54,137 nucleotides of DNA, taken from Oscillospiraceae bacterium (GTDB lineage: Bacteria; Bacillota_A; Clostridia; Oscillospirales; Oscillospiraceae). Shown here one piece after another: positions 32,408-41,319 of the stretch (positions are counted from its first letter, which is position 1; each line of letters begins with the position of its first letter). The position numbers and the translations under genes were made by a program. The notes below the pieces were generated by a model that saw only the letters and a program-made list of their open reading frames with translations, was not told where the DNA came from and made no database searches. The stretch is taken from contig JAFYAB010000044.1 in assembly GCA_017540945.1 (NCBI GenBank), positions 1-54,137 of the forward strand, written 5' to 3'.

Positions 32408-35400
32408 TTATTCGGCGGGCTGGACGTAGAGCTGGAAAACGTAGTTGACGTTGTCCTTCCAACCGTAGGTGGTAAAGCCGTTGTAGTATTCCAATGCTTG
32501 GTTCTTGTTGCCTTCCTGATAGGCGGCGTTGGTGCTGCGGACGAAGACGGTCTTGGCGTCGGCGTCCTTGACCTGGAGGTACCAGAGGCTGTACTCGTTG
32601 GGGCTGTCCTCAAAGCTCATGCTGTTGCCGGTGGCCCCGGTGGTGAGATACTTGCCGTTGGCCATCTTCAGATAGAAGTTGGTGCTATCGCCCTCGGGAT
32701 ACTCCACGGTGTAGACCGCCACGCCTGTCGCAGGCTCCAGCATGCCCTCCACGGGAGTCACGGAGACCTCGCCGACCTTATTTCCGTTCAGCGTGTCGGC
32801 CAGAGCCAGGCTCTTATCCGGGAAGTAGATGATGACCCGGTCGTTGGCAGCCAGCGCGGTGGCAGCGGCGAAGCCGTTGGTGGGGATTTCCTCCAAGCCG
32901 TCCAGGGCGGTGCGGAGGGCGTTGAGGGCTTCGGTGACCATACGCTGATCCTTGTTGGGATCGGCCATGACGGCCTGGGCGGCGGCCAGGGCCTCGTCCA
33001 GCGCAGCCAGGGAGCTCTCCGTGTAGAGGCTGCGGTCAATGGCCTCGGCCTCGGCGATGGCGGCCTCCAGCTCGGTGGTGTCCAGCTCGTCGGCCCAGAT
33101 CTCGATCTCGTCTCTGGAGCGGACGCGCAGACGCTTGATGAAGAGGCTGGGATCGATGTCGTCGCCGATCTGGCCGTCGGCGCCGCCGCTGGCCTCGTCC
33201 ACGTCACGGGAGCCGATGCCGACGCCCTCGATGTTCATGCCCACGGCAATGCCGTCCAGGGCATGGGATTCCTTCTGGATATAGCCGTTGATGAAGAGCA
33301 TGGCCTCCTCGCCGGAGCCGTCATCCACGTAGATCATATCCACCACGCCGGCGGTCTCATGGAAGTCCGTGATCTTGCCGGTGATCTTCATCAGATTGCC
33401 GATGTTGTCGTCGCTCATGGCCTCGGCGCAGGTTACGGCCTTGGGTTCGATGACGGTCAGGTCGTTGGAGATGACCTTGATGGAGCCGTTGTAGTCGGTG
33501 GACAGGTTCAGCTCGATCTCGCCGCAGTAGTAGGTCACGCCGCCGTGGGCGCGGACCTTCATGCCGATGCTGTAGTATCCGGAGACGGGGAAGGCGTTGA
33601 TGCCCCGGGTCTCGTCCTGGATGTAGATGCAGTCGAAGAAGGCGGTGTCCTTGTCGTAGTCGGAGGCGTTGGAGGTGACCCAGCCCTCGATGGTGAACTC
33701 CTGGCCGACCTCGCCTTTGTGGACGTCAGCGATCGGGGTGATCTCGCCGTCGAAGGCGCCGTTCTTGATGAAGTCCAGGATGTTGCAGACCAGCAGGTAG
33801 TTCTCATACTGCTGGTTGGCAGGATCGCCGTACTTCAGGTCGTAGTTGGAGATGAAGGTGGCGCCGGAGCAGACCAGCCAGCCGCCGCCGGAAAGCTTCT
33901 CGGCTGTGGCCAGTGCAAAGTCGCTGCCCATTTCAGCCATGACCAGGTCCTTCTCATAGTCGGGCACATAGGAGGAGCCGTCGAAGTTGGCCTTGTAGTT
34001 GGCAACCCAGGTGGTGGGATAGGGAGCGATCAGGGTGGTGACAGCGGTATCGGCCTTGGGCAGCTCGATCCCGGCGTTCTGCACGAACTTCTTCAGGATC
34101 ACGGCGACCTGGCCGCGGGTGGCAGTGCCCTTGGGCTGGAGCATGGCGACGCCGTCCACCTTATTGCCGCTGATGAGGCCGTTGGCCACAGCCCAGCTCA
34201 GGGGCTTCTTCGCCCAGCCGCTGGCGGTGCCGGCGTCGGGGAAGCCGGACAGATCCGCTTGAGCGCTGATATCCATGCCCTGGAGCTCAGCATACTTGTA
34301 AAGGAAGCTGGCCAGCTCCTGCCGGGTAACGTTGCCCTTGCGATCAAATTTACCCTCGGCCTTGCCGCTGGTGATGCCGTTCTCAAAGGCCCAGAGGATG
34401 GCCTTGTAGGAATAGTTGCCTGGCTTCACATCGTTGAAGGGGTTCTCGATGGTGGGCACAGGTTTTCCGGCCACCTGCCAAAGGATCGTGACAAACATCT
34501 CCCGGGTCAGCTTGTTGTTGGGGCCGAACTTGTCCGCGCCGGTGCCGGACATCAGGCCGTGCTCCAGGGCGAAATCCACAGCGGAATCGTACCAGCTGCC
34601 GGGCTTGACGTCGGTGAAGCGGGCGCTGGGATCCCAGGTGATGCCGGTGCCGTTGTACCACTGGTAGCGGCCGTTGGAGGAGGGAACGATGCCCTCGGTG
34701 AAGAGGTGGTCGCCCACCAGATCGCGGCCGTCAAAGTAGACGCGGTAGGCCTCGTTGGCCTTCTTGTCGTTGTCCACCACGATGCCGCGGACGAAGCGGG
34801 TCTGGGCGCCGATGGCCTCGTTGACCATGTTGGAGAGGTTGGCGGAGGAGTAGTAATTCTCATAGGGGGCGTCCGCGGGATCGTCCGGGTCGTAGCGGTC
34901 GGACTTGGAGAAGCTCAGGATGGTGCCGCCGTTGGCCGCGTAATCGGCCAGGGCCTCCAGCTCCTCGGCGGTCCAGACGGAAGGCAGGCCGTCGCCCTTG
35001 ACTCTGGGCACGGTGATCAGGACGGCCTTGAAGCGGGCCAGGTTTTCCTTGGTCATCTCGCCCTTGTCGATGTACTTGCAGAGGATGCCGCGCTGGGCGC
35101 AAATGTCGATGAAGTTGCCTTCGTTGCCGGCGTAGTCGCCGGAGACGTAGAAGTTGTCGTGGCCCTTGTCCAGGCCGATGTAGGTCATCATCTCGGGGGG
35201 ATAGGAGGTCTCGGAGATGGTCTTGACATACACCAGCTCCTTGCCCTTGAAGATCACGTTAAAGGTGACGGTGATCTCGTAGGTCTTCACGGCGGCGGGA
35301 TCGGTGGCAGAGGGGGTGAAGGGGACCGCAACGGTCTTCACGGTTCCGGCCGCCACGGTCTCGGTGAGGCCGGTCCTCTCCTCCAGCACGCGGCCCTCGG

Positions 35401-38400
35401 CCTCGACCTTGTAGCCAGTGAGGGTCAGGGGCTCGGACTCGGAGCCGTTGGTCAGCTTGGCGGTGACGGTCTCCTCCTCGCCCTGGGCGGCCACGGCCAC
35501 GGAGGTCTCCAGGTCGGCGGCCACGGGAACAGCCTCCTTGACCCAGACGGGCGCGGTGACGGCGATATCCTTGTCCGCCTCCACAACGCGGATGTAATAG
35601 AAGCCCTCGGTATTGGGGATCTCGATCTCCTGCTCAAAGTCGTTGGCGTCGACCTCGATCTTCTTTACGGACTTGCCGCCCTCGCCGATGATCTCCACGG
35701 TGGCGATCTTGTCTGCGCGGTCAGGATCGGAGACATTGACCTTCACGGTAACCGTCTCGGGCTGATCTTCCTCCTCAATGGGAGCAATGTCGCCCAGCTT
35801 GTAGGTCTCGCCGTTGGCCGTCAGCTCATAATGGATCTGGAGGTTCTGATCCTCGGTGGAGTAGACGCGGCGGGCATCCAGGGCCCGGTAGAGGCCGATC
35901 TCGGAGAAGTCGTCGGTCAGGATGACGTCACGGCAGGTGTTGGAGTCGCCCCAGTTGCCCTTGTGGTTGTCCTGGTTGTTGGTGGGGGCCACGTGCCAGC
36001 CCATGGACAGGCAGAGATCGTACTCCTCGTAGGAGGGGAAGTAGGCGGAGCCGCCCACCTTGCCCTCGCCGTTGCCGACCTCGATCAGGTTCAGCACGTC
36101 GTCGCGCTGGGCGGTATAGCCGGCGTAGTTGTCGAAGTTGCCGAAGGTCTTGCCGGGGTGGTTGAACTGGGAGACCACGGGAACGGAATTGCCGGCCTCG
36201 TCGAAGGGGATATACTTGGTGGCGTTGACGCCGGTGACCTCCGCGCCGCCGCGGGTGGTCTTGGCCTCCTCGCCCTTGTTGTCCAGACCGTGCTCGGCGT
36301 TGACCATCAGGTCGTTGTAGCGATGCATGCCCGCGTAGCCGGTCTTGTTGTTGAGCTCGGCGTTGTTTCTGGAGACCACGCCGTAGGTATTGAAGGAGTT
36401 GGTATGGCCGGGACCGCCGGACCAGGTCATCTCATAGCCGTAGACGCAGAGGAAGTCGTCGTACAGGGCGTTGTACTCTGCGGCGGTGGCGCGGGCCTCC
36501 TCCCACTTGGTGGTGGTCTTCGCCGCGTTCTGCAGCAGGGCGCTCAGGTCGTAGTAGCTGGAGGTGGTGGCGGTGGCGGTGGTGTCGAAGTAGTTGGAGT
36601 GGTCGGTGATGATGATGAAGTCCAGATCGTCCACGCCCTGGGCGTGCTCGTAGGCGTCCTCCAGGGTGCCGACGCCGTCGGAGTACTCGGCGGTGTGGGC
36701 ATGGATCTGACCGAAGTACAGGGTCTCGCCGCCCTCGCCGATGAAGAAGTTCCAGCTCTTGTTGACGGACTTGCCGTCGGCCCGGGTGATGGTGACGGAG
36801 ACGGTCTGCTTTCCGTCGGCCAGGTCCGCCGTCGGGGTGTAGGAGTATTTGTCGCCCTCCACGGCGCCGGTGACCGCCTCGCCGTTCAGCAGCATCTGGA
36901 AGCTGGGGTTCTGCTTGACGTTGGCGAAGGTGACGCCGATCTCAGGCCGCTTCTCCTCGCCGGTGGCGGAGTTGGCCGCGGGGAAGGCAGTGAGGATCAG
37001 GGGCTCGTCCCGGACCGGGAAGGTCTTGATGACGTGCATGGTCTTGCCCAGGGCGTCCGTGATGCCGATCTCGATGGCCACGGCCTTGCCGTTTTCCAGG
37101 TCGGCGGCGGGGATGGTGAAGCTACCCTTGCGGCCGACAAGCTCCGGCTCGACCTGCTTCGGCGTCTGCGCCGTGTCGTTCTGGTCGGTGACCATGTACT
37201 GGGCGAAGATCTCCACGGGATCGCTGACGTCGTGGATCTCAAACTCCACCGGGCAGTCGGAGCCAATGGCGGGATCCGGGTCCTTCAGCTCAAGCGTGGG
37301 ATTGACCACGTAGCCGACGCCGTCCTTGTCCTCCATGGGGATGAAGTTCATGGCGAAGAGCTCAACGCTGTCCGCCTTGAAGGTCCAGCCGCTGAACACG
37401 TCGTTGAAGAACTCAATGCTGCAGTAATAGTTTCCGTATTTGGCGGCCTTGTTCTTGATCTCATAGCCGCCCGCACGCTCGACCAGCGTCCAGCAGGCGT
37501 AGCCCTGCTTTTCCTCGTCCTCGGGCCAGTCGATCATGAGCAGGGTCTCGTCGTTGTTGACCTTGCCGTTCTCGTCCACGGTGTTCTCCGGCATGGCCAG
37601 ATACTTGCCGTTGTTCTCAAAGCTGAAGATGGGGTTCTTTTCGGTGCCGGACTTGTGGACCGTGAAGATCATGCCGCCGTCGGCAACGTCGTAATAGTTG
37701 AGGCCGCCGTCGGAATTGAGGGTCGCAGGAGCCGCCAGCAGGGCGGGCGCCGCCACATCTTCGCCGGTGGGCTGGCCGAAGACCGCCCGGGCGTTGTGAT
37801 TGTAGATCACATAGGTCTGGCCGTCCACAGGCAGGCTGCCGGCATCCATGATCTCGCCCACCCGGCCGTCCTCGTCGGCCGTCGTGGAGAACACCTTGAA
37901 GCGGAAGGCGCTGGCGGAGTTGGTGCTGTAGCCCCAGGGCTTGACCGCGCCGCGATAGACCTCGAGATAGACAGCCTTTCCGTTGTAGGTGTACTCGGCG
38001 TTCTTGAGGTTGTACCAGCCGGCCTCGGTTCTGTCCGCCTCAAAGGTCCACTTGGCACCGCTCTCGGCGGTGTCGGACAGAATCAGCTGCTCCATGTTCT
38101 GGTCGTCAAGATCCTTGATCGTCAGATACTTGCCGCCGAGGGTCAGATAGTAGTCGCTGTCGCTGAGCTTGAGGAACTTGAAGACAGCGGCGCCATTGGG
38201 CAAAGCGTTGATTTTGTCTCCGGACGCGTTCAGGGTCGCAGCTTTGGCAGGAGCGCTGCCGTCGCTGACATCGGCGCCGACAACGTATCCGTCGATGTTG
38301 AACAGCACGCCGTAGGACTGATCCTCCGGCAGACCGTTCACAACGTCGGCGCTCTCCCCTTCTTCCGTGGCAAAGCCCAGGACCGGGAACACGGACAGGA

Positions 38401-38452
38401 CCATGACCAGGGCCAGGAACAGGGCAAGCGCTTTGCTGAGATGTTTCTTCAT
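32408..38452 (-). CDS. 2014-residue secreted PHP-domain metallohydrolase with internal SLH repeats
   Basis: A giant exported protein. A signal peptide (KALALFLALVMVLSVFPVLGFA) leads into two beta-rich lectin-like domains (about 45-380, each with a GKYL motif) and Ig-like strands. A PHP metal site begins at about residue 578 (FGQIHAHTAEYSDG, then FIIITDHSNYFD), of the CehA/McbA type. More beta domains follow, then a Rossmann/GATase-like region (about 1100-1275), three SLH repeats (about 1277-1456: RFTDVKPGSWYDSAVDFALE, GPNNKLTREMFVTIL), the rest of that region, an OB-like domain (about 1570-1690), a FIVAR-type three-helix domain (about 1786-1854) and a third GKYL lectin-like domain. AAGGAGG precedes the ATG. 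It is probably a cell-surface phosphoesterase; the substrate is unknown. Confidence 0.85.
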   Translation of the reverse strand: MKKHLSKALALFLALVMVLSVFPVLGFATEEGESADVVNGLPEDQSYGVLFNIDGYVVGADVSDGSAPAKAATLNASGDKINALPNGAAVFKFLKLSDSDYYLTLGGKYLTIKDLDDQNMEQLILSDTAESGAKWTFEADRTEAGWYNLKNAEYTYNGKAVYLEVYRGAVKPWGYSTNSASAFRFKVFSTTADEDGRVGEIMDAGSLPVDGQTYVIYNHNARAVFGQPTGEDVAAPALLAAPATLNSDGGLNYYDVADGGMIFTVHKSGTEKNPIFSFENNGKYLAMPENTVDENGKVNNDETLLMIDWPEDEEKQGYACWTLVERAGGYEIKNKAAKYGNYYCSIEFFNDVFSGWTFKADSVELFAMNFIPMEDKDGVGYVVNPTLELKDPDPAIGSDCPVEFEIHDVSDPVEIFAQYMVTDQNDTAQTPKQVEPELVGRKGSFTIPAADLENGKAVAIEIGITDALGKTMHVIKTFPVRDEPLILTAFPAANSATGEEKRPEIGVTFANVKQNPSFQMLLNGEAVTGAVEGDKYSYTPTADLADGKQTVSVTITRADGKSVNKSWNFFIGEGGETLYFGQIHAHTAEYSDGVGTLEDAYEHAQGVDDLDFIIITDHSNYFDTTATATTSSYYDLSALLQNAAKTTTKWEEARATAAEYNALYDDFLCVYGYEMTWSGGPGHTNSFNTYGVVSRNNAELNNKTGYAGMHRYNDLMVNAEHGLDNKGEEAKTTRGGAEVTGVNATKYIPFDEAGNSVPVVSQFNHPGKTFGNFDNYAGYTAQRDDVLNLIEVGNGEGKVGGSAYFPSYEEYDLCLSMGWHVAPTNNQDNHKGNWGDSNTCRDVILTDDFSEIGLYRALDARRVYSTEDQNLQIHYELTANGETYKLGDIAPIEEEDQPETVTVKVNVSDPDRADKIATVEIIGEGGKSVKKIEVDANDFEQEIEIPNTEGFYYIRVVEADKDIAVTAPVWVKEAVPVAADLETSVAVAAQGEEETVTAKLTNGSESEPLTLTGYKVEAEGRVLEERTGLTETVAAGTVKTVAVPFTPSATDPAAVKTYEITVTFNVIFKGKELVYVKTISETSYPPEMMTYIGLDKGHDNFYVSGDYAGNEGNFIDICAQRGILCKYIDKGEMTKENLARFKAVLITVPRVKGDGLPSVWTAEELEALADYAANGGTILSFSKSDRYDPDDPADAPYENYYSSANLSNMVNEAIGAQTRFVRGIVVDNDKKANEAYRVYFDGRDLVGDHLFTEGIVPSSNGRYQWYNGTGITWDPSARFTDVKPGSWYDSAVDFALEHGLMSGTGADKFGPNNKLTREMFVTILWQVAGKPVPTIENPFNDVKPGNYSYKAILWAFENGITSGKAEGKFDRKGNVTRQELASFLYKYAELQGMDISAQADLSGFPDAGTASGWAKKPLSWAVANGLISGNKVDGVAMLQPKGTATRGQVAVILKKFVQNAGIELPKADTAVTTLIAPYPTTWVANYKANFDGSSYVPDYEKDLVMAEMGSDFALATAEKLSGGGWLVCSGATFISNYDLKYGDPANQQYENYLLVCNILDFIKNGAFDGEITPIADVHKGEVGQEFTIEGWVTSNASDYDKDTAFFDCIYIQDETRGINAFPVSGYYSIGMKVRAHGGVTYYCGEIELNLSTDYNGSIKVISNDLTVIEPKAVTCAEAMSDDNIGNLMKITGKITDFHETAGVVDMIYVDDGSGEEAMLFINGYIQKESHALDGIAVGMNIEGVGIGSRDVDEASGGADGQIGDDIDPSLFIKRLRVRSRDEIEIWADELDTTELEAAIAEAEAIDRSLYTESSLAALDEALAAAQAVMADPNKDQRMVTEALNALRTALDGLEEIPTNGFAAATALAANDRVIIYFPDKSLALADTLNGNKVGEVSVTPVEGMLEPATGVAVYTVEYPEGDSTNFYLKMANGKYLTTGATGNSMSFEDSPNEYSLWYLQVKDADAKTVFVRSTNAAYQEGNKNQALEYYNGFTTYGWKDNVNYVFQLYVQPAE

Positions 38453-38589
38453 AGCGTTTCCTCCTTGTTGATGTTTTTACAGAGGGCATCCCCAAAAAGG
38501 GCATACAGCCACCTATAAGGATGTTTTTATCATAGCACAGTTTTCCGTGGATTTCCATAGGAAATTGATTTTTCTTTGTGGATTTTGGC

Positions 38590-38868
38590 GCGGGAGCGGT
38601 GTATAATAGAGACGCAAATCGGGATTTGGCAGGATGTTGCGAAAACGCCCGTAGGGGCCGATGCCCACATCGGCCCTTTCCCGTATCGGTGTGAGGGCCG
38701 ATGTGGGCATCGGCCCCTACGGTGATTGCTGCATGTTCATTGCTCGTTGATGGGAAGCACTCTGTCGTCGATACCTCCCCTCATCCGGCGCTTCGCGCCA
38801 CCTTCCCCCCAAGGGGAAGGCTTTTCCACAAATCCGAATCCGTCATGCCGCGCAAACAGGAGATGACT
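38590..38868. repeat. Intergenic region with two palindromic repeat elements
   Basis: The gap between the giant gene and rlmA (417 bases) holds: a possible + strand -10 (TATAAT, 38601-38606) with a weak -35; a large inverted repeat whose arms GTAGGGGCCGATGCCCACAT and its complement occupy about 38651-38679 and 38694-38721; and a second element, CCTCCCCTCATCCGGCGC...CACCTTCCCCCCAAGGGGAAGG (read in parts), at about 38776-38822. Both look like REP-type elements dispersed in related Clostridia. They could form a strong hairpin ahead of rlmA. Confidence 0.65.
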
Positions 38869-39699
38869 ATGAACTGCGACGTATTGATCTGTCCCGTCTG
38901 CGGCGGGGCGCTTGTGCAAACAGAGCGCTCCCTGCGCTGCGGGAAAGGGCACTGCTTCGATCTGGCGAAAGAGGGTTATGTTAACCTCTTGACCGGTTCC
39001 CGCCCCGGAGACGCCACCGGCGACAGCAAGGAGGCGGCCTGCTTCCGCCGCGACTTTCTGAACAAAGGGTATTACGCCCCCCTGCGGGACGCCCTGACCG
39101 CCCGCTTTGCCGGACGGACCGGCCGACTGCTGGATCTCTGCTGCGGCGAGGGATACTACACCGCTGCCCTGGGCGCCTTGCCGGGTCTGCGGGTCTACGG
39201 CTTCGATCTGGCCCGGGAAATGGTGCGGCTGGCGGCAAAGCGAGATCCGAATCTGACGCTTTTTGTGGCGAATCTGACCCGGATCCCGGTGCGGGACGAG
39301 GCCTTCGACTGGGCCACCCTGCTCTTTGCTCCCTTTCAGGAGAAGGAGCTGCTGCGGATCCTGAAGCCTGGCGGGAAGCTGGTGCTGACGGTCCCCGGGA
39401 GACGGCACCTCTACGGTCTCAAGCAAGCGGTCTACGACAAGCCCTATGAGAACGACGAGGCCCTGCCCCGGACCGAAGCCCTGCGGCTGCTGGGGACGAA
39501 GAAGATCCGCGCCCAAATCACCCTAAGTACCCAGGCCGACATCCAGGCCGTGTTCCGCATGACCCCCTACTACTACCGCTCCTCCCCCGCCGACCGGGCC
39601 AAGCTGGAGGATCTGGAGTCCCTGGACACGGAGATCGAATTCGTCATCGCGGAGTATGAGAAATATTTCACAAATATTTTCTTGCATCCCGCGAAATAA
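38869..39699 (+). CDS. rlmA: 23S rRNA (guanine-N1)-methyltransferase, RlmA family
   Basis: A 276-residue SAM-dependent methyltransferase. An N-terminal zinc finger uses Cys8, Cys11, Cys24 and His28 (LICPVCGG...LRCGKGHCFD), followed by KEGYVNLL as in RlmA. The Rossmann core has motif I LLDLCCGEGYYTAAL and LKPGGKLVLTVP. RlmA-I modifies G745 and RlmA-II (TlrB) G748 in helix 35 of 23S rRNA; a Gram-positive host favours the G748 type, which affects macrolide binding. The start is the ATG at 38869 with AGGAG 6 bases upstream; longer in-frame sequence upstream runs into the repeat elements and is not coding. Confidence 0.9.
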   Translation: MNCDVLICPVCGGALVQTERSLRCGKGHCFDLAKEGYVNLLTGSRPGDATGDSKEAACFRRDFLNKGYYAPLRDALTARFAGRTGRLLDLCCGEGYYTAALGALPGLRVYGFDLAREMVRLAAKRDPNLTLFVANLTRIPVRDEAFDWATLLFAPFQEKELLRILKPGGKLVLTVPGRRHLYGLKQAVYDKPYENDEALPRTEALRLLGTKKIRAQITLSTQADIQAVFRMTPYYYRSSPADRAKLEDLESLDTEIEFVIAEYEKYFTNIFLHPAK

Positions 39700-39746
39700 T
39701 ATGCTATACTGAATTGTAACAAATAATAACAACAGGAGGTATCATC

Positions 39747-40055
39747 ATGACGAAGACCATCAAGACCGTTTTGGCTGTCATTGGCGCTCTGACCGCCATC
39801 TGCGGCGTGCTGCTGCTCCTCAAGAAGCTCGGCCTCATCAAAGTCTGCTGCAAGAAGTGCGGCAAGGAAAAGTGCGAATGCGACAAGCCCGAGACTGTTG
39901 AGGACTTTGTGGAAGAGGCCGCCGAGGCCGTCGAGGACAAGGTCAAGGAAGTCAAGGAGGCCGTCGAGGAGAAGGTAGAAGAGGCCAAGGAGAAGGCAGA
40001 AGCCATCGCCGAGGAGTTCAAGGACTACGCGGACGTGGAGCTTCCCAAGGAATAA
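39747..40055 (+). CDS. Small membrane-anchored protein with Cys motif and acidic/basic amphipathic helix
   Basis: A 102-residue protein. Residues 8-27 form one membrane helix (VLAVIGALTAICGVLLLLKK). A cysteine-rich juxtamembrane patch follows (VCCKKCGKEKCECDK, five Cys), then a long highly charged amphipathic helix of heptad-like VEEAAEAVEDKVKEV / KEAVEEKVEEAKEKAEAIAEEF units, resembling apolipoprotein- or LEA-like repeats. CAGGAGG lies 7 bases before the ATG. It is 47 bases after rlmA with a promoter-like TTGCAT...TATACT in between, and is followed by a strong terminator. I do not recognise a named family. The Cys patch could bind metal. Confidence 0.75.
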   Translation: MTKTIKTVLAVIGALTAICGVLLLLKKLGLIKVCCKKCGKEKCECDKPETVEDFVEEAAEAVEDKVKEVKEAVEEKVEEAKEKAEAIAEEFKDYADVELPKE

Positions 40056-40063
40056 AAAAAGAT

Positions 40064-40113
40064 ACAACGATCCCCGGACCCGTTCAGAACGGATCCGGGG
40101 ATCGTTGTTTTTT
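40064..40113. terminator. Strong terminator after the small membrane protein gene
   Basis: Long stem ACAACGATCCCCGGA / TCCGGGGATCGTTGT with an inner CCGTTC-AGAACGG helix and T-tract; AT-rich on the other side as well, so it likely serves the convergent TraB/GumN gene too. Confidence 0.85.
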
Positions 40114-40170
40114 GCAGTCGGACTCACACGGAACGCCCATCAAAAGACAGGACTTTACGGGAGTTCCGCA

Positions 40171-41229
40171 TCAGTACCGAAGCTGCTCCACGGTATAGCC
40201 GGCGGCGCGGAGCAGCTCTACAAGACCGTCCTCTCCCACCAGGTGGGCGGCGCCCACGGCAAAGAACACCTTGTCGCCTGCCTCAAGCCATTCAACGGCT
40301 CTGTCCCGCATGCCCAGGTTGCGCTGGGTCAGCAGCTTGTCGTAGTAGTCCGCCATCAGGGCCCGCTCTTCCTCGGTCATATCCTCTGCCTCGGAATCCA
40401 TTTCACCGGTCAGCAGGATACTCAGCTTGTCGTAGTCTCCCTCCAGCCAGCCGTTGTAGAGCTCGTCGATGCCGGCCTGGTACTCGTCCAGGTTCTCCAG
40501 AGTGCTCCGAATCATCAGCAGATTCAGCTCGTCAGAGAAGGCGGAAAGCAGCCCGTATTGGAAATTCGCGCTCTCCACGTCCCGGACCTGGATTTTCTTG
40601 TCGTTGCAGTGCCGGATCAGGGTGCGGTCCATGCCGGTCTCCACATCGTAGTCGGTGCGGGTCATCAACGCGGCCTGCTCCACCAGCTGGGACCACCAGC
40701 TCAGGTTATAGGGCTCCCAAAGCTGGGGAATGAGGCCGGCTTCGCTCACCAGAGCGGAGACCTTCTCAAAGAGCTCCTTGGGCATGTGGTCGGAGGCCTT
40801 CGTGCCGTCGTTCAGCAGGAAATACTGGATGCCCTGCATCTGGGCGGCATAGTCGCTTTCATAGGCCACCACGTCATATTCCACCGCCAGTGCGCTGCAG
40901 TCGTCCAAATAGGGCGTCAGCTTGTCCAGGACGGTGTAGATCCGCTCGTCTCCCACGTGGATGGTGCCGAAGAGATACGCCTCCCGGCCATTCTCATCGC
41001 TGACGTGAAAGAGCATGGGATGGATCCCTGCCCTGTCCGTGGTATCGGCGGCGGGATCCGCGGCGGTGGTCCCCGCCGCGCTGGTGCCTGTGCCCCTGGT
41101 ATCGGCGGACTCGGTCCGGGCGGCGCCGTCGGAGGCAGTCGAAGACTGCACGGGCACCGGGCTCTTCCTGCAGCCGGCAAACAGAGCCAAAAGCAGGACC
41201 AGGATCAACAGGATATATCGTTTTTTCAT
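40171..41229 (-). CDS. TraB/GumN-family lipoprotein
   Basis: A 352-residue lipoprotein with signal LLILVLLLALFAGC (lipid attachment at about Cys20) and an Ala/Ser/Thr-rich linker to residue ~65. The body is TraB/GumN (Tiki-like EreA/ChaN fold): AYLFGTIHVGDERIY with the conserved GT-x-H, ALAVEYDVVAYE with an acidic residue after the second strand, LMTRTDYDVETGMD, and the C-terminal FFAVGAAHLVGEDGLVELLRAAGY with the second conserved His. Eukaryotic relatives (Tiki) are metalloproteases; bacterial functions are mostly unknown. AGGAG precedes the ATG. It follows the six-zinc-finger gene by about 90 bases. Confidence 0.9.
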   Translation of the reverse strand: MKKRYILLILVLLLALFAGCRKSPVPVQSSTASDGAARTESADTRGTGTSAAGTTAADPAADTTDRAGIHPMLFHVSDENGREAYLFGTIHVGDERIYTVLDKLTPYLDDCSALAVEYDVVAYESDYAAQMQGIQYFLLNDGTKASDHMPKELFEKVSALVSEAGLIPQLWEPYNLSWWSQLVEQAALMTRTDYDVETGMDRTLIRHCNDKKIQVRDVESANFQYGLLSAFSDELNLLMIRSTLENLDEYQAGIDELYNGWLEGDYDKLSILLTGEMDSEAEDMTEEERALMADYYDKLLTQRNLGMRDRAVEWLEAGDKVFFAVGAAHLVGEDGLVELLRAAGYTVEQLRY

Positions 41230-41319
41230 GGTATACTCCTCAAATCGTCGAAAATTGAAAATGGCTGCGGTTTTTCAAATCTTTTTTGAAACACTCCGCT
41301 GTTTTCCGATTCTGTATTT

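Noticed and set aside
32498..38518. A 2006-codon open frame on the + strand opposite the giant PHP/SLH gene
   Set aside because: High GC suppresses stop codons in the opposite frame. The translation is Gly/Ala/Val/Leu-rich low-complexity sequence without domains, while the minus strand has a signal peptide, ribosome site and recognisable domains.
38700..38868. N-terminal extension of RlmA
   Set aside because: The frame stays open upstream, but it runs through palindromic repeats and lacks similarity; the ATG at 38869 has a ribosome site and matches the zinc-finger start of the family.
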